Assembly: GCA_032358255.1 (NCBI GenBank)
Contig: JAULBX010004221.1
Coordinates: forward strand, 1-64,000
From: Heterotrichella gracilis
Lineage: Eukaryota; Sar; Xanthophyceae; Tribonematales; Xanthonemataceae
DNA length: 64,000 nt
Direction of reading: 5' to 3'
Numbering within the stretch: the stretch's first letter is position 1; every line of letters starts with the position of its first letter. The position numbers and the translations under genes were made by a program. The notes under the pieces are model-generated. The model was given only the letters and a program-made list of their open reading frames with translations, was not told the origin of the DNA and made no database searches. Below are positions 12,275 through 23,560 of this stretch, piece after piece.

Positions 12275-12967
12275 GTGATAACATGGTGCACTCGAGTGCA
12301 TCAACATCCTGAACTGCACCGCCTCACTTGGCACCCACCCCCAAAAATGTTCAGTGAACCCCCACATGTAAGGCGTCAGCTACTGTTCTTTCCCTACAGG
12401 TATACCTGCTGCTACTGTCTGTCTGTGAATACCAACTGCACAGGTCGCTACCCAAATTATTATGCCACAATACGCACCCCCATCTGCACATGTGGCCCCC
12501 ATGTGAACCAGCCACAGCCACACCTCACCTACGCCGTACATTGCTGCGGCATCACACCACTTCCTATTTATGGAGGGCCCAAGTTCCCCGGTCGCAAATT
12601 GGAAAACAACGCATGCATCACAAATACAATCCGCATACCCAACCACCGTGTTGCCTACTTACTGAGTCAGAGGTTTCAACCAGTACTAGCCCTTTTCAAC
12701 CTGAGCGGCAACACAGTCAGTGCAACGTTTACCATGCCACAGGCCCACCCGCCATCCTGCCCTACAACCACTCCTCCCACCCGGTGCGTGGACATGACCT
12801 CCCCTCCTCACGCCCCCTTCCTGTTAACCCCCTGGCCCCCACCGCTGCCCCGCACACCCGTCCCCGGCCGCGCACCCCCCCCACCCCCCACCGCACGCCC
12901 AACAAAACCCCCACCAGCCGGACTCCCCTGGGGCATCCCCCCACCACACCCGGCCTGGGCACCATAG
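12275..12967 (+). CDS. Doubtful proline-rich open frame (230 codons)
   Basis: An open frame with a Cys- and Tyr-containing N-terminal half and a C-terminal half dominated by PPP, TPP and PAP runs. It loosely recalls algal wall proteins with hydroxyproline-rich tails, but I recognise no domain and see no signal peptide at its start. The Pro-rich end lies antisense to the Gly-rich last exon of the kinase gene (12808-13195) and may be only its shadow. The first half (about 12400-12760) is not explained by that. Treat as hypothetical. Confidence 0.15.
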   Translation: MITWCTRVHQHPELHRLTWHPPPKMFSEPPHVRRQLLFFPYRYTCCYCLSVNTNCTGRYPNYYATIRTPICTCGPHVNQPQPHLTYAVHCCGITPLPIYGGPKFPGRKLENNACITNTIRIPNHRVAYLLSQRFQPVLALFNLSGNTVSATFTMPQAHPPSCPTTTPPTRCVDMTSPPHAPFLLTPWPPPLPRTPVPGRAPPPPPTARPTKPPPAGLPWGIPPPHPAWAP

Positions 12968-15900
12968 GTTGCATCCGCATACAAGTGGATGGGCTGCAGG
13001 GACTTGGATTTGACGGGAAAGGAGGGCGGCCTGGAAGATGACGTGAAGCTGGCGCTGGATTGGTGCACCGCGCCGCTGGGCAGCCGGGCGTTTTCCGCTG
13101 GCGCCGCTGACATGGGCCGGGATGCCGATGCGGGGGAGGTCCCGCCCGCTACCGCTGCACCGCCTGCGGCGCCCCGCCCGGGCGCCTTTTTTGCCCTGAA
13201 AGATGGCGAAACGAGACAATGATCAAACAAACATGCAGCCTGTTCTTGCACAAGTGAGTTGCAAACAGAAAGACATTGCTCTCTTTCCCCACCGATTCCC
13301 CCACCTGAGTGATGGCGAAAAGGCGCCGCCAAAGTGCATGGGCTTGGCGGGGGAGGCGCTGGATTCATCGCCAGGGCCAGCCAGAACCACCCCAGCGGGA
13401 AACGCTGGCGGCGCATGCCGCTCCTGCACACACTTAACCTCAAAAACCTAAGAAAACATGGCAGGAAAGCTGTAAAATTAGAAGCAAACAAGGCTTTTGC
13501 CTGGCTGCCTGTCCACAAACAGAATGCGAAGAGGATTGCGTCACCACCTTGTTTAGGGTTTAGGACTTAGGGTTTAGGGTTCACTGTGGTGCGTACCTGT
13601 GGATGACCAAACTTCACACTCTTCTTGGCGCGGGCAGCAGCGGTGGATGCCATTACACCCCCCTTGCTTGCGGCGGATTGCGGGCGGGAGGAATGGCCCC
13701 ACCCCCCTTCGCGGCCCCCAGATGTGCTTGATGCACCCCCAGCCGCAGCCGCAGCCGCAGCCGCAGCCCCAGCCGGATCCAGGTGCATGGGGCTGAAGGC
13801 CTCCACCAGCGCCTGCTGTTCCTGGTGTCGTGATAGAAAAACAATGGTTTAATTATAAACCAAGCAAAGAAATACATAAATTGTTAGCTGAATGCCTCCA
13901 CCAGTGCATTTGATATTGGTACGATACTTTTATGGGGGGAAATGTTCCTTAATCCATAGGCCACTGGATCATTGAATGGATTACGTGGGAGTGGATAAAT
14001 GCAATTCAAATACATAAAACAAATATACTTCAACAACACAAACCACCATGTAATATACAGGGTACACAGCCTGACCAGGCGCTGTGGTAAAAAGGAAGCT
14101 GGCAGAGAGAAGCCATTGTCCACCTGCCCCCCCACTATTGCCCCTATTATTATTACCTGATACGGCGACCCCTGCCCAGCCCCCAGCACAGCATCGCCGC
14201 CACCCCTTCCATGTTGGTGATGCGCGTTGTCACCCCCGCGCATCCCCACCCCCCCTTGCTCCCCCCCAGACGCAAAAAGGCTCCTGCGGGCTGGTTGGCC
14301 CACAGAGGGGGTGGCGTGATATCCCCCCGCGTCTGCCAGCGGAAGTTGGGGGGCCACCGCGGGGGATCCACTGGGTCCCAGCAGCAGCTGGTGGTGGTCC
14401 TCTGGGGATGGCTGTGCGCTCTCGACGTGCAGCCGGGATTTGCCGCGCGAGGGCGTCTTCAGCTGGCGCGCCTGGGTGAAAACTCAAACAATCACGTACG
14501 TGATGAGCAATGATGCAGGTGAGAGGGGCATTTGGTGCGCAAGGGAGTAATGAGCTTGCGGGCAATAGACAAAAACGACAAGCAAATTGTTACCACAATG
14601 AGAATCTTCTTGGAAAACAAATTTCTCCACAGAATAGGACAACAGCTAGCAATGATATGACTTTGACAATCAGATACTATTGGTGTGCAGCCTCAACAGA
14701 TGCATTGCAGAGGCCGATGCTTGAAAACAGGGGTTCCTGTCCGTTCCGTCTCCCACCTTTTCGGCGGATGGCATCATGAGTTGGCGCACAGCAGCACCCG
14801 CCTGCTGCAACAAACCGCTGAACCCCGACTGCTGATGGTGCTGGGGGGATTCCTCAAACACCTCCTCACCCTCCCCCTGGTCCCCGCACATGTCCTCATC
14901 CCCGTTGCCATCCCCGCTGTGCACCTGCATAGGCAGGGGCGCCACCGTCTGCATCCACCCCCGTTATACGCTTTTAGGGTTTGGGGTTTGCTTGTGACAT
15001 GCCATCACGCAACCAGGTGCTTTCTATTGCATCGCTCTCCTCTGGGCCACGCATGCAGTTACAGGCACAAAGCCCCCAACAGTCACTCACCCACCACGCG
15101 CACATGTTGAGGCGGGGTCGCCGCCAAAATGTACATTATCTACTACAAATTGTACCATGCTCCCCCTGGGTGCGCACGCAGTCAAAAAGAAACAATTATC
15201 CCAACAGCCAGGCATACACCACCTAATTGGATTTACCTGTCCAGGCGGCGACTCCCCCTCTTCCGCCTGCATGTCCTCCCCATCTCCCTCCCCCTCCCCT
15301 GCCTCCCCCCCATGGTACGCGGGGATGCCCCACGGCAAGGAGCCCTGACGATCCCCAGAGGTCATGTGCTGCAGTCCCGGGGATGGTGAATAGCTGGATG
15401 GCTGGGCAGAGATGTCTGCTTTGTCCAATGGTCCTGCACATCCCGCAAACTGGGCTTGGCCGCAGCAGCAGGACGTGTACGCTGCGGCATGCGGCGTAGG
15501 GTTTTGTGTGCAGGGTCTAGGGAATGCGGTTTGAAGTGTAGGGGTTAGGCTTGTCTGCAGCAAGCAGGAGGTGAACGCTGCGGCATGCACGGTAGGGTTT
15601 TGATGTGTAGGGTTTAGGGTATCATAGCGTAGAATCTAGGGCAAAGGACTTTCAAGCACAGTCTTTTAACTTCTGAACAAGTTGTGCAGGTGGGCAGCTG
15701 GAAAAGGGTTTTTAAAGGGTTCAGGTTCATGGCCTCAGGGTTCTGCGACTGGGTTTGTGGTGTGGTAGCCCTGCACATCGCAACCCACCCACTCCCCCCC
15801 ACCCCCCCACCTCCCACCCCCCCCACCACCCACCTTTGGCCAGTCCATACACCGGCTGGACCCCATCCACCGCAGTCTTGACCTTTTTCGCGGGTGCGGG

Positions 15901-18807
15901 CCGCGCCAGCGTCACATACGCGGTGGCGCCATGCACCACCCCACCCGCAGCCACCCCCCCCTCCCCTTCTGCCCCCTGGTGGCGCACAAACCCCTCCCCC
16001 CGGTTGGTGTTGCGCATGGAGGGGCGGTGGGCGTGGTCAGGGGAGCCCCCACCGGTGGTTTGGCCTGTCAGGCCGTGGGTGTTGATGGCGGGTGTGGAGG
16101 GGCGGCGGGCGTGGAGGACGATCCATGGGTGCCGCAGGAGGTCCTTCATGCTGGGGCGCTTGCGGGCCGCCTGCATGGGCAGTATGTAATGATTTGCATT
16201 CATATTCAAGGCTTCATGTGCCAATTTTGGTGATTCTGGGGCGCTCAATGGCCGCCTGAACATTTACATACAGGTGGGTTAGGTTTTAGGGTTTTCAGTG
16301 ATCCATGGGGCGGAGGAGGTCCTTGATGCTGGGGCGCTTGCGGGCCGCCTGCATGGCCAAATTTTAAATCTTTTAACTCCTATAGAAGGTCTTGATGTGC
16401 CACTTTTGCGCTTATCGTGTTGCTGAGGCACTTGAGGGCCACCGGCGCAGGCAACGGCGTATCTGGACATTTGCATCACAGGTTGGTTAGGTTTTAGGGT
16501 TTTCAATGATCCATGGGTGGCGCAGCAGGTCATTGATGCCGGGGCGCTTGCAGACCGCCTGCACACGCTTGAGAAATCCATTTCCGTGCACCTTGTCGAC
16601 CGTTGTAAAGAATGGTCATGTTTGGGCGCTTGTGAGTCACTCACATTGCTACCCACTCATATTGGAAAGCCATCGGTGACACGTTGACCTGTGGTCACCT
16701 TGGTTACCAGTTTTGTGCACATCCCATCCCCACATCCAGCCCCGCCCCGCCCCAGGCCACCCCACACCACCCACCATCACCACCACCACCAGACGCCACC
16801 CCACCTTTGCCAGCGCCGTCGTCACAAAGTCGCAGCTGGCCTCGGTGAGCCAAGGGGGAAAACTGGGTCGCTTGTGCATGATGTGGTCGTAGGTCTCCTC
16901 ACGCGTCTCGTGCTCAAAGGGGGGGTGGCCAACAGTGAGCTCGTATGCCAGCACCCCACAGGCCCAGGTGTCAACGCTGGCGGTGTAGCCCAGAAGGATC
17001 TTGTCCTGCAAGTGGGGGTGGAATTTAGAGTCCCAAGTTTGGAAGGTTATTTTTTTTTTGGGTTTTTAGCGATCAGGGTTTAGGGACTAGGATGCAGGTG
17101 TAGGGTTTGGGCGGGGCCACGGTTAGCGTGTATGCCAGCACCCCACAGGCCCATGTGTCCACACTGGCAGTGTAACCGAGAAGGATTTTGTCCTGCATTT
17201 TAGGGTGAAAATGCATTTTGAGGTCTGCCACTTGAGGATTTCTAGGGTTTTGGCACTCAAATTTCAGGGTTATTATACATTTAGGACAGCCCATGGCATA
17301 TGCCAGGGCGCCGTCCCTCATTAAGTGGAACAGCCTGACAGCGGCGACCTTGACATGAAAACAGTTAGGTTTTTAAACCTGGACCTTAAACCCTAGACAG
17401 TTCCCCTTGCCTTGTTTTCCTCCGGGAAGCTCTTCTCTGGGCACACCAGCACCTCGGGCGCCATGTAATCCAGGGTCCCCGCGCGCGTCACTGGGCGCTC
17501 CTCATTCACATTGATGGACAGGCCAAAATCAGCAATCTTGACGATTTTGTCGGCGGTCAGCAGGATATTCTCGGGCTTGATGTCCCGGTGGATGATCCCC
17601 AGGGTGTGGAGGTAGGCCACTGCGGAGAGGAAGGGGGCGAGGATGTCCCGGCACACGCGCCGCTCCTTGAACTGGCCCCCGCACCGCTTCAGCTCCTCGT
17701 ACAAATCCCCCCCTGCATCAGATAATTAGCTACATGATTACATACCCTGGTGACCATGCACGGTGTAAGCTTCTGCTGGGCCAGGTGAGGTTGTGCTATG
17801 GTAGCTGGTATTCCAATCAATATTCAGGTGATCAGGAAGTCCTGGCACATGCGCCGCTTCAGCTAATCGTACAAATTCCCCTTGCGCAAAGTGAACAATT
17901 GCGGGGGCGTTCCCTTCTGACAAGAATTCCACAGCCTCAATTTTGCACCTTGATCATGAAGGGGTGCAGGTTATCACACGAGCACAAGCGCTGTTTACTT
18001 TACTTGAGTTTTACTAATTACATGTATCTTCATTTATTTGAGTTCAGTACCTGCCGCGTACTCCTGCACCAGGTACACGTTGCTCTCGTCCTCAAATGCC
18101 GCATACAGGTCGATGATGTTCTCGTGGTCAAGTGCGCTGTGCAGCCGGATCTCCCGGGCAACCTGAGCCAGGGAAACCAAGAATGACTGTTTCAAAGCTT
18201 CCTACCTAGTTCCCCTCTGCAACCATGATGGGGTGAGGCATACCCAAACATGCTGATCAGGCTTCAAAGCTGGAATGCACATTCTTAATGGCAACAAGAC
18301 CGCATAAGACAGTGTCAACCTCCGCATCGATGCGTTGGAATCGGTTCAATTGGACTCAGGAATATCTGTATGCAGCAGCTATGAATGGCTTCCTTGTTCA
18401 GTTTGATAGCCTGCGCTTGAGGTAGTACTTGAGTGCCACCTGTTTAGGGTTCATGATTAAGAATTCATGGTTTAATTGGGTTCAGGGTGGTGGGTTTTAC
18501 CTGGAACCAGTTGAGGTTTGACAGCTTGTGCTTACGGCAGTACTCTGCTGCCACCCTATTAGGGTTTAGGGTTCACCAAACGGTAGACATGAGCTTGCAG
18601 CTTGCACCAATACTCCACTGCCACCTGCTTGGTATTCATTGTTGACGGTTTCCAGAACTCACCTGGTACCAGTTGAGGTTTGACAGCTTGCGCTTGCGGT
18701 AGTACTTGAGCGCCACCTTGGCGCCCGACAGCTTGCAGGATGCACAGTACAGCACAGAGGCCTTGCCCCGGTACAGCTGCTTGTGCAGCTCGAAATCGCT
18801 GACTGAC
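12808..18807 (-). CDS. CALK-like (aurora-like) Ser/Thr protein kinase with long low-complexity C-terminal region; first exon unresolved
   Basis: Eleven exons join in frame: 18663-18807, 18051-18162, 17411-17712, 16805-17005, 15834-16170, 15237-15415 (possibly from 15481), 14757-14948, 14157-14471, 13597-13821, 13305-13423 and 12808-13195. Kinase landmarks in order: LYRGKAS loop, VALKYY lysine, [60 protein letters not shown] and [12 protein letters not shown]. This order and wording match CALK, the Chlamydomonas aurora-like kinase involved in flagellar length and disassembly; the cellular role here is inferred from that. After the kinase domain come over 450 residues of Ser/Gly/Pro/Ala-rich sequence, acidic around 14757-15415, with a poly-Ala run. 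The intron after 17411 begins with GC (AAG|GCAAGG). The reading starts within the glycine-loop exon; an N-terminal exon must lie above 18807. Confidence 0.9.
13552..13582. repeat. TTTAGGG cluster next to a kinase donor site
   Basis: Three TTTAGGG-like motifs lie in the intron directly after the donor at 13595-13596. In the transcript they read CCCTAAA. Confidence 0.8.
13738..13772. repeat. GCC-type trinucleotide run encoding poly-Ala
   Basis: About nine repeats of ccgcag/gcagcc on the plus strand encode an alanine run in the kinase exon 13597-13821. Such a run is prone to length variation. Confidence 0.85.
13886..13912 (-). repeat. Short intronic echo of the start of kinase exon 13597-13821
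   Basis: gctgaatgcctccaccagtg at 13889 copies gctgaaggcctccaccagcg (about 13793-13812) in the adjacent intron, with two mismatches over 20 bases. Confidence 0.55.
15461..15620. repeat. Direct tandem duplication upstream of kinase exon 15237-15415
   Basis: A unit of about 60 bp at 15461-15522 recurs at 15557-15619 (shared core gctgcggcatgc, then gtagggtttt). Each unit contains an AG acceptor followed by the same open frame, so the nearer one may be the real exon start (15481) and the farther one its echo. Confidence 0.65.
16304..16562 (-). repeat. Two or more intronic echoes of the start of kinase exon 15834-16170
   Basis: The acceptor and exon start encoding [17 protein letters not shown] (16120-16173) are copied at about 16304-16356 and 16508-16562, with a more decayed trace near 16424-16460. 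The first copy keeps the acceptor and most of the frame. All lie in the preceding intron. Confidence 0.8.
17112..17200 (-). repeat. Intronic echo of the start of kinase exon 16805-17005
   Basis: The exon start encoding [21 protein letters not shown] (16945-17005) is repeated at about 17135-17196, including the tgcag acceptor. The frame still reads [21 protein letters not shown] and then diverges. Confidence 0.85.
18404..18632 (-). repeat. Three intronic echoes of the 3' end of the kinase ATP-lysine exon
   Basis: The end of exon 18663-18807 (frame ...[18 protein letters not shown]) is echoed at about 18585-18632, 18499-18556 and 18404-18443. The middle copy keeps the donor and an open frame reading [14 protein letters not shown], but the position matching the lysine of VALK reads Glu. 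The copies lie in the following intron. Confidence 0.8.
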
Positions 18808-20821
18808 CTGCAGCAAACACATGCACAGGGTGAAGTACCACCAACTTTGGCACAATACGCCTAGGTTCGCAGCCATATCCTAACCCCTGTAGAAGGGTTC
18901 GCCAGCCTCCTGCCTTTAGGGGAGGCTATGCTTGCGTGCAGGGTTGCAGTCGCTGACTAGCCTGCACCGTGCAGGATGCAAGAAGGCATGCTGGGGTCCT
19001 CGCGTGGCGTGGCTTACATGCACTGTGGAGCTGCTGGATGCGCAGGGTCCACCAGGGTCGGTTCCAGAGCATGGCTGTTTAGGGTTCAGGGTCTAGGTTT
19101 GCGAGGTTGACACAGATGCATACGCGGGCCAGGGCAAGGCTGGCTGGCAAAAGGCTTGAGCGGGGGCAAACTGCTGATCTGGATTTCTGGAATTATGCAG
19201 CTGGCTAACTGCAGCAATATGGGTGTATGCAAGGATGAAGTTCAAATTCTCAGGCGCGCACCAGGGCCTGTTGCGCAGCATGGCTGTTGGGCAGGAGCGG
19301 TTGACGCAGATGGTGCGTGGTGCGCATGGCCCCCTCTGCAGCTCAAACTCCATGACTGGTAGGGCCACATCGGTGTCATCGGGTGCTGCCATTTACCAGC
19401 CTGCGCACAGAAAGGTGGGGCAGGGTTTCAGCAATCGGTTTAGGGTTTACCTTTGGCGCCAGGTTGAGGCAGGGTTTAGGGTTAGGGTTTAGGGGTAGGG
19501 TTTAGACTAGGCTCGTTCCAAGATCCCTTGACCTTGATCTCAAACTTTTGCGTGTTTATGCAAGCCTGCCTGCAGGGACTGGTTGGCAGTATGCTGTACG
19601 CAGTGCAAGGGTGCCTGCTCACTGGTTGGGCTACTGGAGGGCATGTATGTGACAATCGAGTTTGAATCCCCGATATGGTGCATGTGGCAGCTGACTAGGA
19701 GTGGGAACCTGCAAAGACAGAGGATGCAAAGGGGTGCAGCTGCAGGGTTGTGACAGTGGGTGCTTAGAGCTGCAGTAAGTTCTTATTGGTGCGTGTGCAT
19801 GCATCTGTTGGCTCCATACAGTGGTGTGCACACTGACTGCTGTTGTGGACTACAGGTACATCAAAAGCAGTAGAAGTGAACCCTATGCTAGTCGTCTGGG
19901 TAATGCAGTGATAAAGCCTTGCGAGTATCCTATCCTCCTATAAGAATGGATGAAAGGTACAACACCTGGATGATATCGTTGGATGGGAGCTGCAAACGGG
20001 AGGCAGCTACGCACCGATATGCAGTGTGAGGAGTTTTACAGCAGGGGAGAATACCTGGAGATTGACAGGCATACGAGAAGGGATCCAGCGCGCGTCCAAA
20101 GGTTCTGCAGCGGTCCTGGAACCAACCGCTGGCTTGGAATCGTGCGCAGGGAACCCTAACCTCGTCGCAATTGCGACGTCAAGTCAAAAGGTAGGAAACG
20201 AAGGGAGGGCATATAGACTCTGAAACAACTGCTCTGAAGAAGAATGGAAAAAAGGACCGCGCTCGGGTATCTGCTCACGCTCTCTCTATCACCTATGTCG
20301 ATAATCCCTAGCACACATGTGGTGCTGCACATGCATGCCGTGTCCTGCATTCGTAGGGTGAACCTCAACGGAGTCACCCCCTCGAGTTGCAACACCAGCA
20401 ACCTGGTATGCCTGCTTAGAACCTGTTAACGTCAGCAATGTCAAGTTTATGACTAGGCAAAGAATGCTGAGGACTCGAAGTGACCTCCCCGCCACGAAGA
20501 CATTATTATACCCCTTGCCACACACATCCTAAACCCTACCCTAAACCTTTCGTGTGAGTTATCGTGTGATAGACCCTACACCCATTATCTGAGACTAAAG
20601 GATTGCATGAGCCAGTGCTGCAGTAACTGCCAGTCTATCCTGCAAATACATGAAGCACCTGTGCTGCCATAAATCGAAAAATAAACCAGCAAGAAAAACC
20701 AAAAGAGCGAAATCTTGCCCATCATAACCCAACAAGAAAAGGCGCACCCCCACAGTTCTTGTCCTGCGGCCTGGTTTGCACTCCCCTGCATACATGCTGT
20801 AATCCCCCTGTATGTGTTGCT
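18808..20821. other. Unresolved 5' part of the kinase gene and intergenic sequence
   Basis: The missing N-terminal kinase exon should lie here. The frame at 19268-19392 (MAAPDDTDVALPVMEFELQR...) and a stretch at about 19640-19706 between a good acceptor and donor look coding on the minus strand, but their phases do not fit the next exon. A partial echo of the former lies near 19031-19075. A TTTAGGG cluster occurs at 19471-19506. Nothing else is recognised up to the sirtuin stop. Confidence 0.4.
19471..19506. repeat. TTTAGGG telomere-like cluster
   Basis: Four to five TTTAGGG/TTAGGG units just above the kinase gene, interstitial. Confidence 0.8.
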
Positions 20822-23560
20822 CTACAGCGCAGACTGCTTTGCCGCATCGCCTGACACCAGGCGTTCAAGGTCATCCTCCCACCCCAGCAGTGCGCAGAGC
20901 TCCTCCACACCTGCGTAGACACAAACGTCCACCGCTTACTGTGCGCTTAAAAGCAGCCTGACGCTAATTGATGGGGGATCAGCCTTTTCAATGAGGTACT
21001 GACGTCTGCGTTCTTGCCGCACTTGCCGATAATCCAGGGTTTAGGGTTTAGGTACGTCTAGAGTTTAGCAGACGATGTCGTATGGGAATGACGGGGTGCC
21101 CATGAGATTCAGGCAAGCGAGTGGGCACCTTCACTTTCCCTGATGACTCAAAGAGGCACAGCATCAACCGCGTTGTGCACATGCAGCAACGCACCTTTGT
21201 CACAGTCCCCCAGATGCAGCGTATCGCGCCCGTTCCCAAACTCAAATCCGCCACCGCCCCCCATTCCCCTCCGCTTCTCCCCTGCCCTCTCCATGTTGAG
21301 CAGCAGCCGAGGCACATCGCTCCCCACATTCTCTGCACGAGTGGCATTGCAAGAGATATTGAGCGCATGTTCAACAGGGCATTTAACGGATATCAAGATC
21401 CAGTGTCTGCACAAGTGGAATAGGCGTGCGGCAGCAGTCCACACAATTCGCATGCACTCCACAGGTTCATACCACCAAACATGACACCCAGTTGCAAGTC
21501 AGCCTCACCACGTCTGATTATACCCATCAGTAATGCTGGAATGCATGTGATTAGCTCATGACTTTCCTGATTGCTTCCTTCCCCTGGGGCCCATGTGTAA
21601 TTGCTATGCCTCCTTATGCATGTCTTTGGCGTCTGTTTTTTTCCTAATTTACTTTTTCCTATTCTCCCCTTATTTGATTATGCTTGGTCATACCTATCAA
21701 TGATGCGAATGGCTGCACCACCAGAGATGTGCCCATCACAATGAGGAGGTCACATTTGGGGAAATCCACGGGCACCCCCTCCCAGAACCTCTCGGGCAGG
21801 TTCTCTCCAAAGAACACAATGGCAGGTTTGACCAGGCCCTTGCATTTCCTGCATCGGCAGATTGGGTCGTCCCCACCCAGGATGGCCTGCTTGACATACT
21901 CGGTGGTGTATGGCTCCTTGCACTTGATGCAGTGCGCAGCTGCGTGGGTGGAAGCAATGGATTGGTTGCATGCACTCATTTGCTCATGGCTCAGCCTGGA
22001 TTTGCCTGCCACTTGCATGCTCTCATATGCCCATATGCATGGCTCAGCCCCGAATTGTTCGCCATTTGCAAGGGGCATGAGGTAAGCATTGAGATGGTGC
22101 AAGCAGAGCAAGTCACTAGACTTGCCACTGATAAATGCCTACAGCCAATGTTGGCGTATGCATCGACCAGTGTTGGCCTCAGGCAGCAGCCCCGCTTTGT
22201 GCTCCAGTTTCTTCAGCATTATACATCAGGGGCTCCTGGCTAGGATTCCGATTCATGGTTTTCCTTACTCACAGTCAAAGTTCCCGTGCGCTGCGATGAT
22301 GGCCTCATGCGGCAGCCCCGCTTGGTGCTCCAGCGAGTCTATGTTCTGTGTGTAGCACCGCAGCAGCAGGCCCTTGTCATGCAGCAGCTTCATGAAGTAG
22401 TGGGTGCGCGTGGGCTTGAAGTTGCCTGGGAAAAGCTCCTGTGGGGGCAAATACAGCTGTCAGAATCCCCACACCATCTAGTCCGAGCTACCGCCTACGT
22501 AAAGAAAGTGAGCAGTGCATTGCTCATGATCCCAGCAATCGTCACAAGAGTCTTTGGCACAAAACGCATTCCTGAGTGGCATACCGCACCTTCTGAGCAA
22601 CGCTGGTGGCAAGACTACTTTTTAGGGTTCAAAGTTTAGGGTTAAGAACTAGGGTAACCTGGCACTGCTGCTGGAGTGCGCGTTGAACAAAAGCTATCCT
22701 GGACACAGCCGCTACTGGACCCCAGGGACACACCTTGGCTAGGGAGAAGAACGGCAGTGGGTTTCGCCGGAAGTACCCAATCTCAAACACAGCCTCTGGG
22801 GTGGGCAGCTTGTACTTCTGTAGATTTGAGTACAACCCAGTCCCTGGCGTCCGAAAGTCTGGAATGCCCGCGTTCACGCTGATGCCAGCCCCACACATGC
22901 ATAAAATGGACTTCACCCGGCCAGACTTTATGTGCGCTGCAATACCCTTCAGGTCACAGGTTGACAGCGTTACTCCTGTTTCTTTCTGCAAGGTGAAGGG
23001 CAGCGGACCCTGAGGAGATGGTTGTGGGCAGTGCAGGCACACCCTGTGGTCAGGTGCAGGGCAGGACAGCACAGGTTGTTGAGTGGGTGGCTGGGTGCGG
23101 GGCAAGATAGGAAAATCAGGAGCTGAAACTCACCTCTGTGACCAGGTTCAGAGACGCATTGAATATCTCAACGAGCTCCTCGAACTCATCATCCTGCGGT
23201 GAAGGTTATATCTTAAGCAGCTATTGGGCCTGGGCTTCTAACCCGACACACATAGTTAACAATGCATGCATGTTGCAATGCATGCATACCAATGCATGCA
23301 TATAACCCAAACGTACGGAAGACTCTGCAGCGGTGTCGTGGTCCTCCTCCTTTTCAAGCACAGCATCGTCTGACTTCGAAACTGATGTGGGCGAAGCATC
23401 TCTTGGTGTAGAATCGCTAGCAGCCGGCTCGTCGGCCACTGCTGTAGTGGGCAGGAATGTTGTGAGCACCATGCAATAGGTGGTAAGTTACGACTGGTAC
23501 CAGTAAGTCTTGGCTCAGATACATACCAGCAGCGCCTTGTATTTGGTTGCCGCCCACCAT
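20822..23560 (-). CDS. Class I sirtuin (SIR2 family NAD-dependent protein deacylase), about 377 aa
   Basis: Sirtuins remove acyl groups from lysines of histones and other proteins using NAD+. Eight exons join with consistent phases: 23527-23560, 23317-23441, 23134-23193, 22734-23009, 22273-22438, 21694-21939, 21195-21332 and 20822-20910 (TAG at 20822-20824). Landmarks: [28 protein letters not shown], the catalytic His in AAHGNFD, a zinc module of two Cys pairs (CIKC and CRKC), GENLPERFW and [14 protein letters not shown]. The C-terminus has PRLLLN and the LGDCDKG strand. The motif set resembles the SIRT2/SIRT3/Hst2 branch. The N-terminus (about 70 residues) is acidic and Ser-rich, without a clear targeting signal; compartment cannot be told. 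ATG at 23558-23560 gives an open start; no better one is seen. Confidence 0.95.
22166..22205 (-). repeat. Intronic echo of the end of sirtuin exon 5
   Basis: About 35 bp (gcagccccgctttgtgctcc on the plus strand) copy positions 22300-22335 of exon 22273-22438 with few changes, in the following intron. Confidence 0.7.
23261..23303. repeat. ATGCATGC short repeat
   Basis: Three aatgcatgcat units in the sirtuin intron after exon 2. They are self-complementary and may form small hairpins. Confidence 0.8.

Noticed and set aside
19471-19506. TTTAGGG cluster as a true telomere
   Set aside because: A few units only, with genes on both sides.
19640-19690. T-loop-like gtttgaatccc as a tRNA gene
   Set aside because: No acceptor stem, anticodon arm or D-loop around it.
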